A stretch of DNA of 64,000 nt from Egibacter rhizosphaerae. Its GTDB lineage: Bacteria > Actinomycetota > Nitriliruptoria > Euzebyales > Egibacteraceae. Both the position numbers and the translations under genes were made by a program. The stretch lies in the NCBI RefSeq assembly GCF_004322855.1, contig NZ_CP036402.1, forward strand, positions 434,001 to 498,000, given 5' to 3'. Positions 40,633 through 50,155 of the stretch are shown piece after piece. The notes under the pieces were generated by a model. That model searched no databases. It was given only the letters and a program-made list of their open reading frames with translations, and was not told the DNA's origin. Position 1 is the first letter of the stretch. Each line of letters opens with the position of its first letter.

Positions 40633-43458
40633 GTGGTGCAGGTCGAGCTGCTCAGCGGGGTCCGGGCAACCACCGACATCGGCGAGCCGCTGGACGTCGG
40701 ACCAGCCAAGTGCCAGGCGGTGCTGGCGACGCTCGCGCTGTCGGTCGGCGACGCGGTACCGGTGCCCCGGCTGATCGACGTCGTATGGGGCCAGGACCCG
40801 CCCCGCACGGCGGACAAGACCCTGCAGGGCTATGCCGCCCGGCTGCGCAAGGCCCTGGGCACCGACGCGATCGTCCGCACCGGGGCGGCCTACCGCCTCG
40901 ACCTCGATCCCGGGGCGGTCGACGTGGCCCGCTTCCGGCACCACGTCGGTGCCGGCGAGGTCGATGCGGCGCTGGCGACATGGACCGGCATGCCACTGGC
41001 GGGCCTGGACGCCCCGAGGCTGCAGCCCGCCGTGGACGCGCTGGTCGAGCAGTGGCTGGGGGCCGTCGAGTACGACCTCGGCCGACGCGTGAGGGCCGAG
41101 CCGGCCAGGGCGATCGCCACGCTGACCGAGCTGACCGCCGACCACCCGTTCCGCGAGGAGCTGTGGGCCCTGCTGATGACGGCGCTGTACCGGGCGGGCC
41201 GGCAGGCGGACGCCCTGGCGGCGTTCCAACGTGCCCGCGAGCACCTCGTCGACGAGCTCGGGGTCGAACCGGGACCGCGGCTCCGCGAGGTCGAGGCACA
41301 GGTCCTCGACCACGACGCCGGGCTGCGAGGCGGCCAGCCACCGCCGGTGTCCCCGTCGCAACGGCGCGGGAACCTGCCCCACCGGCCGGGACGGTTGGTG
41401 GGCCGCGACGCCGAGTTGGACGCGATCGCCGACGCCCTGCAGGCGTCGCAGGTGCTGACACTGGTCGGGCCCGGCGGGATTGGTAAGACCGCGCTCGCGG
41501 CGGCGGCCGCACACCGGTCCGAGGCGAACGGCCGGCGGGTCTGGCTGGTCGAGCTGGCCGAGATTGCCAGCTCGGGGGAGGTGGCCCGTGCGGTGGCCGA
41601 GACGCTGGGCGTCACCGGAGGTGCGGGACGGACCCTGACCGAATCGGTCGTCGCGGCGCTGGGCGCGCACCACACGATGCTGGTGCTGGATAACTGCGAG
41701 CACGTGGTCGACGGTGCGGCCGCGCTGGCGCGTGCGATCGCCGAGGACGGTGCGGACACGCGGGTGCTGGCCACGTCCCGCGAGGGCCTTGCCATCGCCG
41801 GTGAGCAGCTGATCACGGTGGGCCCACTCGACCCCGCCGGGGCGGCGGTCGAGCTGTTCGCCGACCGAGCGCGGGCGGTCGGGGCGACGTTCGACCTCCA
41901 CGTCGCTCGCGCCGAAATCGAACAGGTCTGCCGACAACTCGACGGCCTGCCACTGGCGGTCGAGCTGGCGGCCGCGCTCTCGCGGACCCTGACCCCTGCC
42001 CAGCTGCGGTTCCGGCTCGACGACCACCTGCGCCTGCTGGGCAGCGGCCGGCCAGTAGCCGAGCGGCACCGGACGCTTCAGGCCACGGTGCAGTGGTCCT
42101 ACGACCTGCTGTCACCGGCGCAGCAGGTCACGTTCGATCGGCTGGCAGTGTTCGCCGGACCCTTCGACCTGGCCGCGGCCGAGGCGGTGGCCGCCCCGGA
42201 GCTGGACACCGTCGATGCTGACCGCCTCGTCAGCGACCTGGTGGAACGGTCGATGGTCACGGTCGAAGCGGGCCCCTTCGGCCGCAGGTTCCGGTTGCTG
42301 GAAACCCTTCGGCAGTTCGCATCCGAGCGGCTCGCCGCGCACGGCGCGGTGGACCAGGTCGCCGCACGGCACGCACGATGGTGTCGCGGGGAGGTCGTCC
42401 GCATCCAGCAGCTGCTCACCGGCCACGGCGAGGTCGAGGGCGTCGCCCAGCTGGCAGAGTTGTGGTCCAACCTACGAGCTGCCTTCGACTGGGCGTGCAC
42501 AACCGGTGACGTTCAGCTGGCCGACGCTCTGGTCCGCCCGGTCGCCCCGGAGGTGAACCTGCGCCGGCAGGCCGAGATCGGCGACTGGGCCGAGCGGATC
42601 CTCGACCTCACACCGCCAGACGACGAGGCCGCCGTCGTGTTCTGGTTGCTGTGGGCAGCCGACCGCCGCGCACAGGCCGACGACCACGAAGCCTACGAGC
42701 GGGTCGTGACCCGCCACGGGCACACCAACCACCCCGTGCTCCGGTTCACCCACACCTACATGTACGACGACAGCCCATACGGACACGAATCGTCTCTGGA
42801 GGCCGTCGCCTGGCTGCGCGCACACGGCGAGGACCACGCGGCCGACCTGGTGGAGATCGCCGGCGTCGGAGCCGGGCTGATGACACGGGGACGGTTCGCC
42901 GAGCTCGATGCGTTAGCTTCAGAGATGGCGGAGCGCTACCGGGCGCACGGCCCACCGACATTCCTGTACTTCGCGCTGGGCCTGCGCGGCTACGCGGCGC
43001 AGTTCGCGGGTCGCCACTCCGACGCCACCCGGATCTTCACCCAGTCGGCGCGCATCGACACCCCCTCCGGGACCTATCGGGTGAGCCAGCCGATGGAGGC
43101 GCGGGCGGTGTTCGACCAGGGGCACCGACCGCTGGCCGTGAGGATGCTGCGAGAACACGTCGAGGAGCTGCTCGACACCGACTACACCGACGTCACCCGG
43201 ATGGTCTCCGTCGAGTTCATCACCATGATGGTCGCGCTCGACCGCCGTGCCGAAGCAGCGCGCGTGCTGGCCTACCTCGACACCACGGGCGACTTCGGTG
43301 CGCTGGCCCGCGAGACCCTCATCGCCGACGCCGTCCGAACGATCGACGCCGACCCCGCCCTCGCCCCAGGCCAGGACCGCAACCTCGACGCCCACAACGC
43401 GCTGCTCGTCATGCGCGACACGCTCGACGAGCTGGCGCGGGACTCCCCGGTCGTCTGA
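40633..43458 (+). CDS. AfsR/SARP-family transcriptional regulator
   Basis: This 941-aa regulator has an N-terminal winged-helix DNA-binding domain (CQAVLATLALSVGDAVPV ... LIDVVWGQDPP ... LQGYAARLRKALG), a BTAD domain (residues about 95-240), an NB-ARC ATPase with Walker A GPGGIGKTAL and Walker B MLVLDNCEHVV, and a long TPR-like C-terminus. GTG 40633 is used, with AGGAG eight bases before. It probably activates the divergent DUF4386-dehydrogenase operon or the methyltransferase operon downstream. The inducer is unknown. Confidence 0.9.
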   Translation: MVQVELLSGVRATTDIGEPLDVGPAKCQAVLATLALSVGDAVPVPRLIDVVWGQDPPRTADKTLQGYAARLRKALGTDAIVRTGAAYRLDLDPGAVDVARFRHHVGAGEVDAALATWTGMPLAGLDAPRLQPAVDALVEQWLGAVEYDLGRRVRAEPARAIATLTELTADHPFREELWALLMTALYRAGRQADALAAFQRAREHLVDELGVEPGPRLREVEAQVLDHDAGLRGGQPPPVSPSQRRGNLPHRPGRLVGRDAELDAIADALQASQVLTLVGPGGIGKTALAAAAAHRSEANGRRVWLVELAEIASSGEVARAVAETLGVTGGAGRTLTESVVAALGAHHTMLVLDNCEHVVDGAAALARAIAEDGADTRVLATSREGLAIAGEQLITVGPLDPAGAAVELFADRARAVGATFDLHVARAEIEQVCRQLDGLPLAVELAAALSRTLTPAQLRFRLDDHLRLLGSGRPVAERHRTLQATVQWSYDLLSPAQQVTFDRLAVFAGPFDLAAAEAVAAPELDTVDADRLVSDLVERSMVTVEAGPFGRRFRLLETLRQFASERLAAHGAVDQVAARHARWCRGEVVRIQQLLTGHGEVEGVAQLAELWSNLRAAFDWACTTGDVQLADALVRPVAPEVNLRRQAEIGDWAERILDLTPPDDEAAVVFWLLWAADRRAQADDHEAYERVVTRHGHTNHPVLRFTHTYMYDDSPYGHESSLEAVAWLRAHGEDHAADLVEIAGVGAGLMTRGRFAELDALASEMAERYRAHGPPTFLYFALGLRGYAAQFAGRHSDATRIFTQSARIDTPSGTYRVSQPMEARAVFDQGHRPLAVRMLREHVEELLDTDYTDVTRMVSVEFITMMVALDRRAEAARVLAYLDTTGDFGALARETLIADAVRTIDADPALAPGQDRNLDAHNALLVMRDTLDELARDSPVV

Positions 43459-43630
43459 CGTCCCACCGCACCGTCGACAACCTGCTCGTCTGGGTTCGAC
43501 GCCCCAGCCGCCATGCCGCCCACCGGGCCTGTGAAGCAGGCTGGATCTGAACCGCGCGACATCACCCCGCGGCCGGGGAACCGCTGGTGCCGACACGATC
43601 GTGCCGTGCAGCGCGTCCCCGCCACCCCCC

Positions 43631-43954
43631 TTACGGCAACCGACGTGCGTGGTAGGCGTCGGTCCCGGAGGGGAAGGGACGTGAAGCCCGGCCGCCCTGG
43701 GGCGCACCGACCCGTGGCACCGCACGCGCACGCAGCAAACCGCCCCGAGAGGTCCGGTCGATCCGCGCTCGCCAGCGTCGCAAGCTCGCCGGCGCGAGCT
43801 CGGTAGCGAGCTCTGTGGCCAGCCAGGGCGACCCGTCGACCGACACCTCGACGCGGTGCAGACCGTGCGGTGGTGCCCAGGCGACGCCGGTCGCGACGGT
43901 GCCGTCACCCGTGGCTGCCGTCGACCCCACGTCCGCTGCCGCATCAACGGACAT
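43631..43954 (-). pseudogene. C-terminal remnant of a molybdopterin-dependent oxidoreductase
   Basis: The frame matches the immunoglobulin-like Mo-co dimerisation domain of sulfite oxidase-type proteins: VAWAPPHGLHRVEVSVDGSPW, cited as VAWAPPHGL and VEVSVDGSPW, and a tail RPFPSGTDAYHARRL. The catalytic molybdopterin domain, normally 200 or more residues upstream, is absent. It stands head-to-head with an McrC remnant, so a rearrangement probably removed both 5' parts. Confidence 0.6.
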
Positions 43955-44023
43955 TTGGATCTCCCCACGGGCGGACGTGAGATCTCCCCAGTGGCGGACG
44001 ACGCGACGGGGCGATTCGCGCAG

Positions 44024-44283
44024 CGCTCGACGCGAAGTACAAGTCGCTCGCCGGACTCACCGGCCCCAGCGGCGACATGTACCAGGCGCTGGCCTACTGC
44101 GTTGCACACGAGCTGCCCCGCTGCTGGCTCGTGTACGCTGCCGAGAACGAGACCTCTCGCGCATACACCCTGCGCCACCTCAACGCGACCATCCACGTCG
44201 CCGCGATCGATCTCACCGGCAACGTCGACGAACTCCACGAGGCGGTTCGTGGCCTCGCTGGTGAAGTAGTCCGCACCGCTTAA
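44024..44283 (+). pseudogene. mcrC: C-terminal remnant of McrC
   Basis: The frame reads LDAKYKSLAGLTGPSGDMYQ and then ALAYCVAHELPRCWLVYA, the C-terminal nuclease part of the McrC subunit of McrBC 5-methylcytosine-specific restriction; DAKYK is part of the PD-(D/E)xK motif. The N-terminal half and mcrB are missing. It is a relic of a type IV restriction system, next to the BREX locus. Confidence 0.65.
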
Positions 44284-44779
44284 CGCCTCTCCCCCGTCAT
44301 GCCCCCATTTTCGGACTCCGGGGCAACGGACACGGCACGAGAATCGTCGTGCCATGGAGCGTGATAGGGCCCTCCATCTCCCGCTCGCTTCTGCGAGCCC
44401 GCTGCCACCGCCGGCTTGCCCGCTTGTCGCCCCGCAGCCGCCACGGACATACGGGCGCGGCGACCTCTCAACGTGCGGAATCAGCCGCAGCACATTATCG
44501 ACGAAGCTATCGAGCTCGGATCAGAGGCGGCCTCCCGATGCGGACCTACGGCGGATGTCCCGATACGGTCCTGCGGCGGTTCTGCCGCTACGCGATATCG
44601 GCGGTAGGGCCACTACTCCGGTGGCATGCCCGTCCTTGCGAAGCTCTTGCACCGCTGTATGCAGCGGCAGCCGCCGGTGTTGGTGGGTGCCAGACGGTGA
44701 CAGTGGGATGCCACTGAGGTGACAGGGCGCCCTGCGACGGTCGTTCCCGTCGGATCGGCACAAGGGAAAGGGAACGGCT
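44284..44779. other. Non-coding stretch upstream of the methyltransferase operon
   Basis: 496 bp with only short, unconvincing frames. Its last part holds the repeats at 44696-44725, which look regulatory. The composition is uneven and slightly lower in GC, consistent with decayed DNA following the McrC remnant. Confidence 0.4.
44696..44725. promoter_or_regulatory. Direct repeats with 22-bp period plus inverted repeat
   Basis: GGTGACAG at 44696-44703 is repeated at 44718-44725, again 22 bp apart. An inverted repeat, CAGTGG-GATG-CCACTG (44701-44716), fills the gap. It lies 55-85 bp upstream of the methyltransferase ATG and is flanked at distance by two SARP regulators. Confidence 0.45.
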
Positions 44780-45847
44780 ATGTCCACCAACGGCTTCGAT
44801 GAAGATCGAGTTGCGCAGTTCATCGGTCAGGTGATCGGCGATCTGGGCGCAGGGGTGTCCGGCGCGTTGGCTCGCATCGGCCACCGGCTCGGCCTGTATC
44901 GGGCGATGGCCGGGGCCGGGCCGGTGACCCCCGCTGAGCTCGCCGAGCGCACCGGGACGGTCGAGCGCTACGTGCGAGAGTGGCTCGCGAACCAGGCCGC
45001 CGGCGGCTACGTCACCTACGACCCCGCCGCCGCTCGCTATGCGCTGCCGGCCGAGCACGCGTTGGTGCTGGCCGACGAGGACAGCCCGGCCTACATGGCC
45101 GGTGCGTTCGACACGATGGCGGCGACCTGGGCGGTCCACGGCCGGGTGGAGCGCGCCTTCCAGACCGGTGAGGGCGTGGGGTGGCACGAGCAGGACCCGC
45201 TGTTGTTCGCGGCGACCGAGTGCTTCTTCGCGCCCCAGTACCGCGCCAACCTCGTGCCGGTGTGGATCCCGGCTCTGGACGGGGTCGAGGCCAGGCTCGA
45301 GGCCGGGGCACGGGTGGCTGATGTGGGTTGCGGGCACGGGGTGACCACGATCCTGCTCGCGCAGGCCTACCCGAACGCGGAGCTCGTCGGGTTCGACTAC
45401 CACGAGGCGTCCGTCGAGGTCGCTCGCAAGCGCGCCGTCGAGGCCGGTGTCGGCGACCGAGTGGAGTTCAAGGTCGCCTCGGCGACCGACTTCCCGGGTG
45501 AGGGCTACGACCTTGTGTGCTTCTTCGACGCGCTTCACGACACGGGCGACCCCGTGGCGGCGGCCGCGCACACGCGGCAGGGGCTGGCCGGTGACGGGAC
45601 GGTGCTGCTCGTCGAGCCCTACGCCGCAGACCGCGTCGAGGACAACCTCAACCCGCTCGGCAGGGTCGGCTACGGCATGTCCACGTTGGTGTGCACGCCG
45701 GGCGCCCTGTCGCAGCCTGGCGGCATGGCACTCGGCGCCCAGGCGGGCGAGGCCGAAAGCCGCTGTGTGTTCGAGCAGGCGGGGTTTTCGCGGTTCCGCC
45801 GTGCTGCCGAGACGCCGGTGCATCTCGTGTTCGAGGCTCGGCCATGA
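44780..45847 (+). CDS. SAM-dependent methyltransferase
   Basis: This 355-aa class I methyltransferase has an N-terminal winged-helix dimerisation domain (AERTGTVERYVREWLANQAA; residues about 50-75), then the SAM-binding motif VADVGCGHGVTTILL near residue 180. Post-motifs are ELVGFDYHEASVEVAR and DLVCFFDALHD. The same architecture occurs in actinobacterial O-methyltransferase-like proteins of unknown substrate. AAGGGAACG precedes the ATG. Its stop overlaps the cupin start (ATGA). Confidence 0.88.
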   Translation: MSTNGFDEDRVAQFIGQVIGDLGAGVSGALARIGHRLGLYRAMAGAGPVTPAELAERTGTVERYVREWLANQAAGGYVTYDPAAARYALPAEHALVLADEDSPAYMAGAFDTMAATWAVHGRVERAFQTGEGVGWHEQDPLLFAATECFFAPQYRANLVPVWIPALDGVEARLEAGARVADVGCGHGVTTILLAQAYPNAELVGFDYHEASVEVARKRAVEAGVGDRVEFKVASATDFPGEGYDLVCFFDALHDTGDPVAAAAHTRQGLAGDGTVLLVEPYAADRVEDNLNPLGRVGYGMSTLVCTPGALSQPGGMALGAQAGEAESRCVFEQAGFSRFRRAAETPVHLVFEARP

Positions 45848-46293
45848 GCCCGCGCGCCGAGCTGGCCCACAAGGTCGACGCCGGGGGCGGCGAACGCCTG
45901 CGCTACGCCGGCATGACGTTCGTCATCCGGGCGTCGGCTGCGTCAACCGGTGGCGCGTTCTCGATCGTGGAGGAGATCGACGCGGTCGACGCGCCGCTGC
46001 ACATCCACGATCACCACGACGAGGCCTTCTACGTCCTCGAGAGCGAGCACGTGTTCACCGTCGGCGACCGGGAGATCGAGGCCGGACCCGGCGACCTCGT
46101 GTTCGGCCCCCGAGGGGTCCCCCACGCGCAGCGGCGCGTCGTTCCCCGCTCTGGCCGGGTGCTCTCCATGTTCTCCCCTGCCGGGTTCGAGGGGTTCTTT
46201 CGCGACCTCTGTCAAGCGGACCGGGACGGGCAGGTGGGCCCCGACGACCTCGTGCGGATCGCTGCCGCATACGGCGCACGGTGGATCGTCTGA
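45844..46293 (+). CDS. Cupin-domain protein
   Basis: This 149-aa single-cupin protein has metal-binding motif 1 (PLHIHDHHDEAFYVLES) and motif 2 (GPGDLVFGPRGVPHAQR) in typical order. It is co-translated with the methyltransferase and may act on, or bind, the same metabolite. It ends 23 bp before the converging SARP gene. Confidence 0.88.
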   Translation: MSPRAELAHKVDAGGGERLRYAGMTFVIRASAASTGGAFSIVEEIDAVDAPLHIHDHHDEAFYVLESEHVFTVGDREIEAGPGDLVFGPRGVPHAQRRVVPRSGRVLSMFSPAGFEGFFRDLCQADRDGQVGPDDLVRIAAAYGARWIV

Positions 46294-46316
46294 CTCAGGG
46301 GTCCTGGCCGGCGCCG

Positions 46317-49313
46317 TCAGCCCCCCAGCCGCTCGATGACGGCCAGCGCGTAGGCGACCGTCTCGTGGTCGTCCATGGCGTGACCGCGGGCGGCTGCGGT
46401 CGCGTGCCGCTGGGGTCCCAGCGACTCCCGCGCGGCCGCGTCGGCGGCCGCCATCCGCTCGGCATCTGCGCCGAAGGCCGACGCGCCGCTGCTGGCGCTG
46501 GCGATCGCGCCGTGGAGCACGGCGGCCGGCTCGTGGACACCCAAGCGGACGAGGAGCACGACGAGGTTGCGCAGCGTGGTCCACTGGTGCACCCAGTCTC
46601 CGGACCGGCGCCAGTGGGCGACGCTGTCGGCGAAGCTGGCCAGCGCGTGGGGAGCCTCGCCGCGCCTGGCGTGCAACGAGGCCAGGGACACCCGCGCGAC
46701 ACCCTCGACGAAGCAGTTGCCGACCGACCCGGCAACGTCGACCGCCTCGGCGAGCGCCGCTGCGGCCCGCTCGGGGTCGGCGTCGAGCCACAGCTCGCCC
46801 TCGAGCATGCGATACGAGGCGTGCATGGTCGGGCTGCCGGTGGCCTCGGCCACCGCCCAGCCGTGGGCGAACCGAGCCATCGCGTCGTCGGTCCGCCCGC
46901 CGTAGGCGGCTGCGAGCACGGCGTGGAGGTGCCCGATCGCCTCCTCGAATGGGCGGTCAAGCGCCTGCGCGGCGGTGACCACCTCCTGTGCGAGACGGTC
47001 GACGTCGTCGAGCAGCCCGCGGTAGAGCGTCATGTCGGCTTCGAGCTCGAGGACGCGCAACCGCGCGAGCTCAGCGGCGGTCGACGCCGCCAGCTGCGCC
47101 TCGTCGCGGTAGCCGCTGGCGCGGTCGAGCTCACCGCGGTGCACGCAGCCGGCTGCCGCCGCTGCCAGGGCAGGGGCATAGTCCGCACGGTCTGACGCCT
47201 CCGGCCGCGCGGCCGCCTCCTCGGCCCAGCGGAACACCTCGTCGCGCAACCGGAAGTAGGCGTAGTGGTGCAGCAGGGCCGGCAAACGCAGCGCCACGTC
47301 GACGTGTCCGGCGGTGAGCGCCCACCGGTGCGCTGCTCGCAGGTTGGCAAGCTCGGCGTCGCACAGCACCACCCACCTGGCTTCGTCGGATCCGACGACG
47401 CCGGCTGCAGCCTGCTCGGCCAGCCCCGAGCAGTAGGCGGCGTGCCGCTGCTTCCACGTTGCCAACGCTGCCTGCGCAACGAGCCGCGCCTCCGCGTAGG
47501 CGCGCAGCGTCTCCAACAGCCGGTAGCGCGCGCGTTCACGCCGGCGCTCGACCACCACGAGCGAGTGGTCCACGAGCTCGCCCAGCCGGGCCGCCACCTC
47601 GTCGACAGGGAGCACGTCATCGGCGCACACCTGCTCCGCGGCGTCCAAGGTGAACCCGCCCACGAACACCGCGAGCCGGTCGAACAGCCGCCGCGCCGCC
47701 TGCGACAGCAGCGCGTAGGACACGTCGACGACGGCTTGCAGGCTCCGATGGCGCGCATCGGCGGTCGGCGTGTCGCTGGCAAGCAGCTCGAAGCGACGAT
47801 CCAGGCGCGCCGTGATGTCCACCGGCGTCATGGAGCGTATGCGGGCCGCGGCCAGCTCGATCGCCAACGGCAACCCGTCCAGCCGGCGACAGATCTCGGC
47901 CACAACCTCTACGTCGTCGTCGAAGACCGCCCCTGGCTCGGCGGCTTCCGCCCGACGCAGAAACAGCTCGACCGCAGGCGCTTGTGACGGGTCGCCGGCT
48001 GCCGCCGTCTCGAGCGGCGCGACCGGCCACACCTGCTCGCCGACGACACCGAGCGGCTGCCGGCTCGTAGCCAGCACCCGGACATGCGGGCATGCCCGCA
48101 CGATGCGGTCGACCAGCCGGCTGGCGCCGTCGAGGACGTGCTCGCAGTTGTCGAGCAGCAACAGCAACTCCAGGCCGCGCAGGTGTGCGACTACCGCAGC
48201 ATCCAGGTCCTGCGAGCCGTGGGGTTGTATCCCGAGCGCCCCCGCGACCGCGGCAGGCACCGCACCGGCGTCCTCGACCGCCGCCAGGTCACACAGCCGC
48301 GCCGCGTCATCGAAGCGCATGGCGACCTCGTGCGCGGCCCGCAACGCCAGCCGCGTCTTGCCCACTCCCCCGGGCCCGATCAGGGTCACCAGCGGCGCCC
48401 TGCCCAGCGCAGCCCCAACCCGTTCCACGTCGCCTTCCCGGGCGACGAAGCTCGTGACCTCCACCGGCAACCGCGAAGCACCCCGGTCCGCGAGACCGGT
48501 GTGCGGCGACACCGCGGATGGTGCCGGGCCGGCGAGGGCGTCGTGCTGTTGCAGGATGTCCTGCTCCAAGCGTCGCAGCGCCGGCGAGGGCTCCACCCCC
48601 AGCTGCTCCACCAGCCGGTCGCGCAGCCGACGGTGGACCCCCAACGCCTCCGCCTGGCGGCCGCAGCGATACAACGCGAGCATGAGCCACGCGTGCAGCT
48701 GCTCCCGAACGGGATGCGCGTCGACCAGCGACTCCAGCTCGGCGACGACCTCCCCCGGCCTGCCCAGCGCCAGCAGCCCCTCGGCCCGCGCCTCGAGCAG
48801 ACCGAGCCGGCGCTCCTCCAGCCGTGCTGCCTCGACGCGCGCGAACTCCCGATCGAACTCCGCCAACGGCGAGCCCCGCCACAACCCCAGCGCCCGGTCC
48901 GCCAGCTCCACCACCTCCGCGGGGCTGTCGGCGGCACGGGCCTGGTCAGCCAGGCGCTCGAACCGACGGGCATCGACCTGGTCCACCGCCACCAGTAGCG
49001 CATACCCAGGCGGCCGGGTCACCAGCAGATCACGCGCGCCCTCACCGGCCGCTCGCTCGAGCACCCTGCGCAGACGAGACACGTGCGTCTGCAACGCCTG
49101 ATCGGGATCCTGCGGCGCCTGTCTGTCCCATACCGACTCCACGAGCCGGTCGGCCGAGACCACCGACTCGCCGGCCACCAGTAGCGCGGCCAGCAACGCC
49201 CGCTGACGCACCGACCCCACGGCCACCTCCGCGCCACCCACCCGCACACGCAACGGTCCCAGGAGCCCGAACTCGACCCCGTCCCCACTGCCCACAGCCG
49301 CGGAGCCATTCAC
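46317..49313 (-). CDS. AfsR/SARP-family transcriptional regulator
   Basis: This 998-aa protein has an OmpR-like winged helix (QRALLAALLVAGESVVSADR ... LQTHVSRLRRVLE), a BTAD domain, an NB-ARC-type ATPase (Walker A GPGGVGKTRLAL; Walker B LLLLLDNCEHVLDG) and a TPR-like C-terminus. GTG at 49313 has GGAG eight bases upstream; GTG at 49322 is an alternative. It converges on the methyltransferase-cupin operon, its most likely target. It belongs to the same class as the regulator at 40633 but is not a close copy. Confidence 0.9.
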   Translation of the reverse strand: MNGSAAVGSGDGVEFGLLGPLRVRVGGAEVAVGSVRQRALLAALLVAGESVVSADRLVESVWDRQAPQDPDQALQTHVSRLRRVLERAAGEGARDLLVTRPPGYALLVAVDQVDARRFERLADQARAADSPAEVVELADRALGLWRGSPLAEFDREFARVEAARLEERRLGLLEARAEGLLALGRPGEVVAELESLVDAHPVREQLHAWLMLALYRCGRQAEALGVHRRLRDRLVEQLGVEPSPALRRLEQDILQQHDALAGPAPSAVSPHTGLADRGASRLPVEVTSFVAREGDVERVGAALGRAPLVTLIGPGGVGKTRLALRAAHEVAMRFDDAARLCDLAAVEDAGAVPAAVAGALGIQPHGSQDLDAAVVAHLRGLELLLLLDNCEHVLDGASRLVDRIVRACPHVRVLATSRQPLGVVGEQVWPVAPLETAAAGDPSQAPAVELFLRRAEAAEPGAVFDDDVEVVAEICRRLDGLPLAIELAAARIRSMTPVDITARLDRRFELLASDTPTADARHRSLQAVVDVSYALLSQAARRLFDRLAVFVGGFTLDAAEQVCADDVLPVDEVAARLGELVDHSLVVVERRRERARYRLLETLRAYAEARLVAQAALATWKQRHAAYCSGLAEQAAAGVVGSDEARWVVLCDAELANLRAAHRWALTAGHVDVALRLPALLHHYAYFRLRDEVFRWAEEAAARPEASDRADYAPALAAAAAGCVHRGELDRASGYRDEAQLAASTAAELARLRVLELEADMTLYRGLLDDVDRLAQEVVTAAQALDRPFEEAIGHLHAVLAAAYGGRTDDAMARFAHGWAVAEATGSPTMHASYRMLEGELWLDADPERAAAALAEAVDVAGSVGNCFVEGVARVSLASLHARRGEAPHALASFADSVAHWRRSGDWVHQWTTLRNLVVLLVRLGVHEPAAVLHGAIASASSGASAFGADAERMAAADAAARESLGPQRHATAAARGHAMDDHETVAYALAVIERLGG

Positions 49314-49572
49314 CGCTGTCACTCCACACCAGCCCGTACGAAGGCCTTGCAGGCTAGCAACGCCTTCGGCCCCATCGGCGACGGCGCGGGCAGGGGACAG
49401 CACACCGCTCTCACGCGGGGCGGACCGCCGACGCCGCGACCGCGCTCACTGCGGCCCCGACTGCACCGTTGGCGACACGATGATCATGCAGCCCCCACCC
49501 GGCGAAGGAGAGGCCGACGCGCTGACCTCAGTCACCGACGTCGGTGACCCCCCGGCGGAGCTACGTGCCCGG

Positions 49573-49868
49573 TCAGGCCGATTGCCGGACCGATTCGAAG
49601 AAGGAGACCAGTTCCTTGGCGACGGGCCCGGGTGCGAGCACCGGGGCAGAGTGCCCAAGCCCCGGCAGCGGTTCGCGGACGTGCGGGTCGGCAACGTGCT
49701 GGGCGACGTGCTGCTCCGAGTCGGCGAAGAAGGTGCCGTGCAAGGTTTTCTGGCCCCGCAGGAGCAGGACCGGCGCGGTGACCTTTGCGAGCGCCGATGG
49801 GTCGGCCGGCTGGGGGCCCTCGTAGGCCATGAGCTCCTGCAAGTCCTGCAGGAGCACCGGGACGTATC
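49573..49868 (-). pseudogene. C-terminal fragment of an alpha/beta hydrolase
   Basis: The frame resembles the last 100 residues of the hydrolase at 15135-15998: ADPSALAKVTAPVLLLRG, SEQHVAQHVADPHVRE, PGLGHSAPVLAPGPVAKEL including the catalytic histidine. The N-terminal part with the nucleophile is missing. At its 5' end the sequence passes abruptly (about 49868) into an IS3 orfA fragment. Confidence 0.7.
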
Positions 49869-50111
49869 CTGCTCGAGCTGCTCGTTGCGCCGCTTCAGCT
49901 CGGCGTTCTCGGTCTGCAGCCGCTCGCGCTCGTCACTGGTGATCCCGTCGCGCTCGCCCGCATCGATCGCGGCCTGCTTGCGCCAGTCGCGGATCGCCTG
50001 CGCCGAACAACCCAAGTCCTGCGCCGCCTGCGCCGGGGTCATGCCCATCTCGGTGACCAGCCGCACCGCGCGCTGCTTGAACTCATCGCTGTACGGGGGT
50101 CGATAGCCCAT
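49866..50111 (-). mobile_element. IS3-family orfA fragment
   Basis: This is the N-terminal about 80 residues of an IS3/IS911 orfA: YSDEFKQRAVRLVTEMG, PAQAAQDLGCSAQAIRDWRK (HTH) and the start of a leucine-zipper helix ENAELKRRNEQLEQ. It has a strong AAGGAGG ribosome site and an ATG at 50111. It breaks off at the hydrolase fragment, so the C-terminus and the frameshift region to orfB are gone. Confidence 0.75.
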
Positions 50112-50155
50112 CGCGGAAACCTCCTTGCCCAGGATTCATCGTCCCAAGCGCCGGG

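Noticed and set aside
44349-44717. Overlapping plus-strand frames of about 120 aa
   Set aside because: Basic, low-complexity composition, two frames open at once and no ribosome site; likely decayed DNA.
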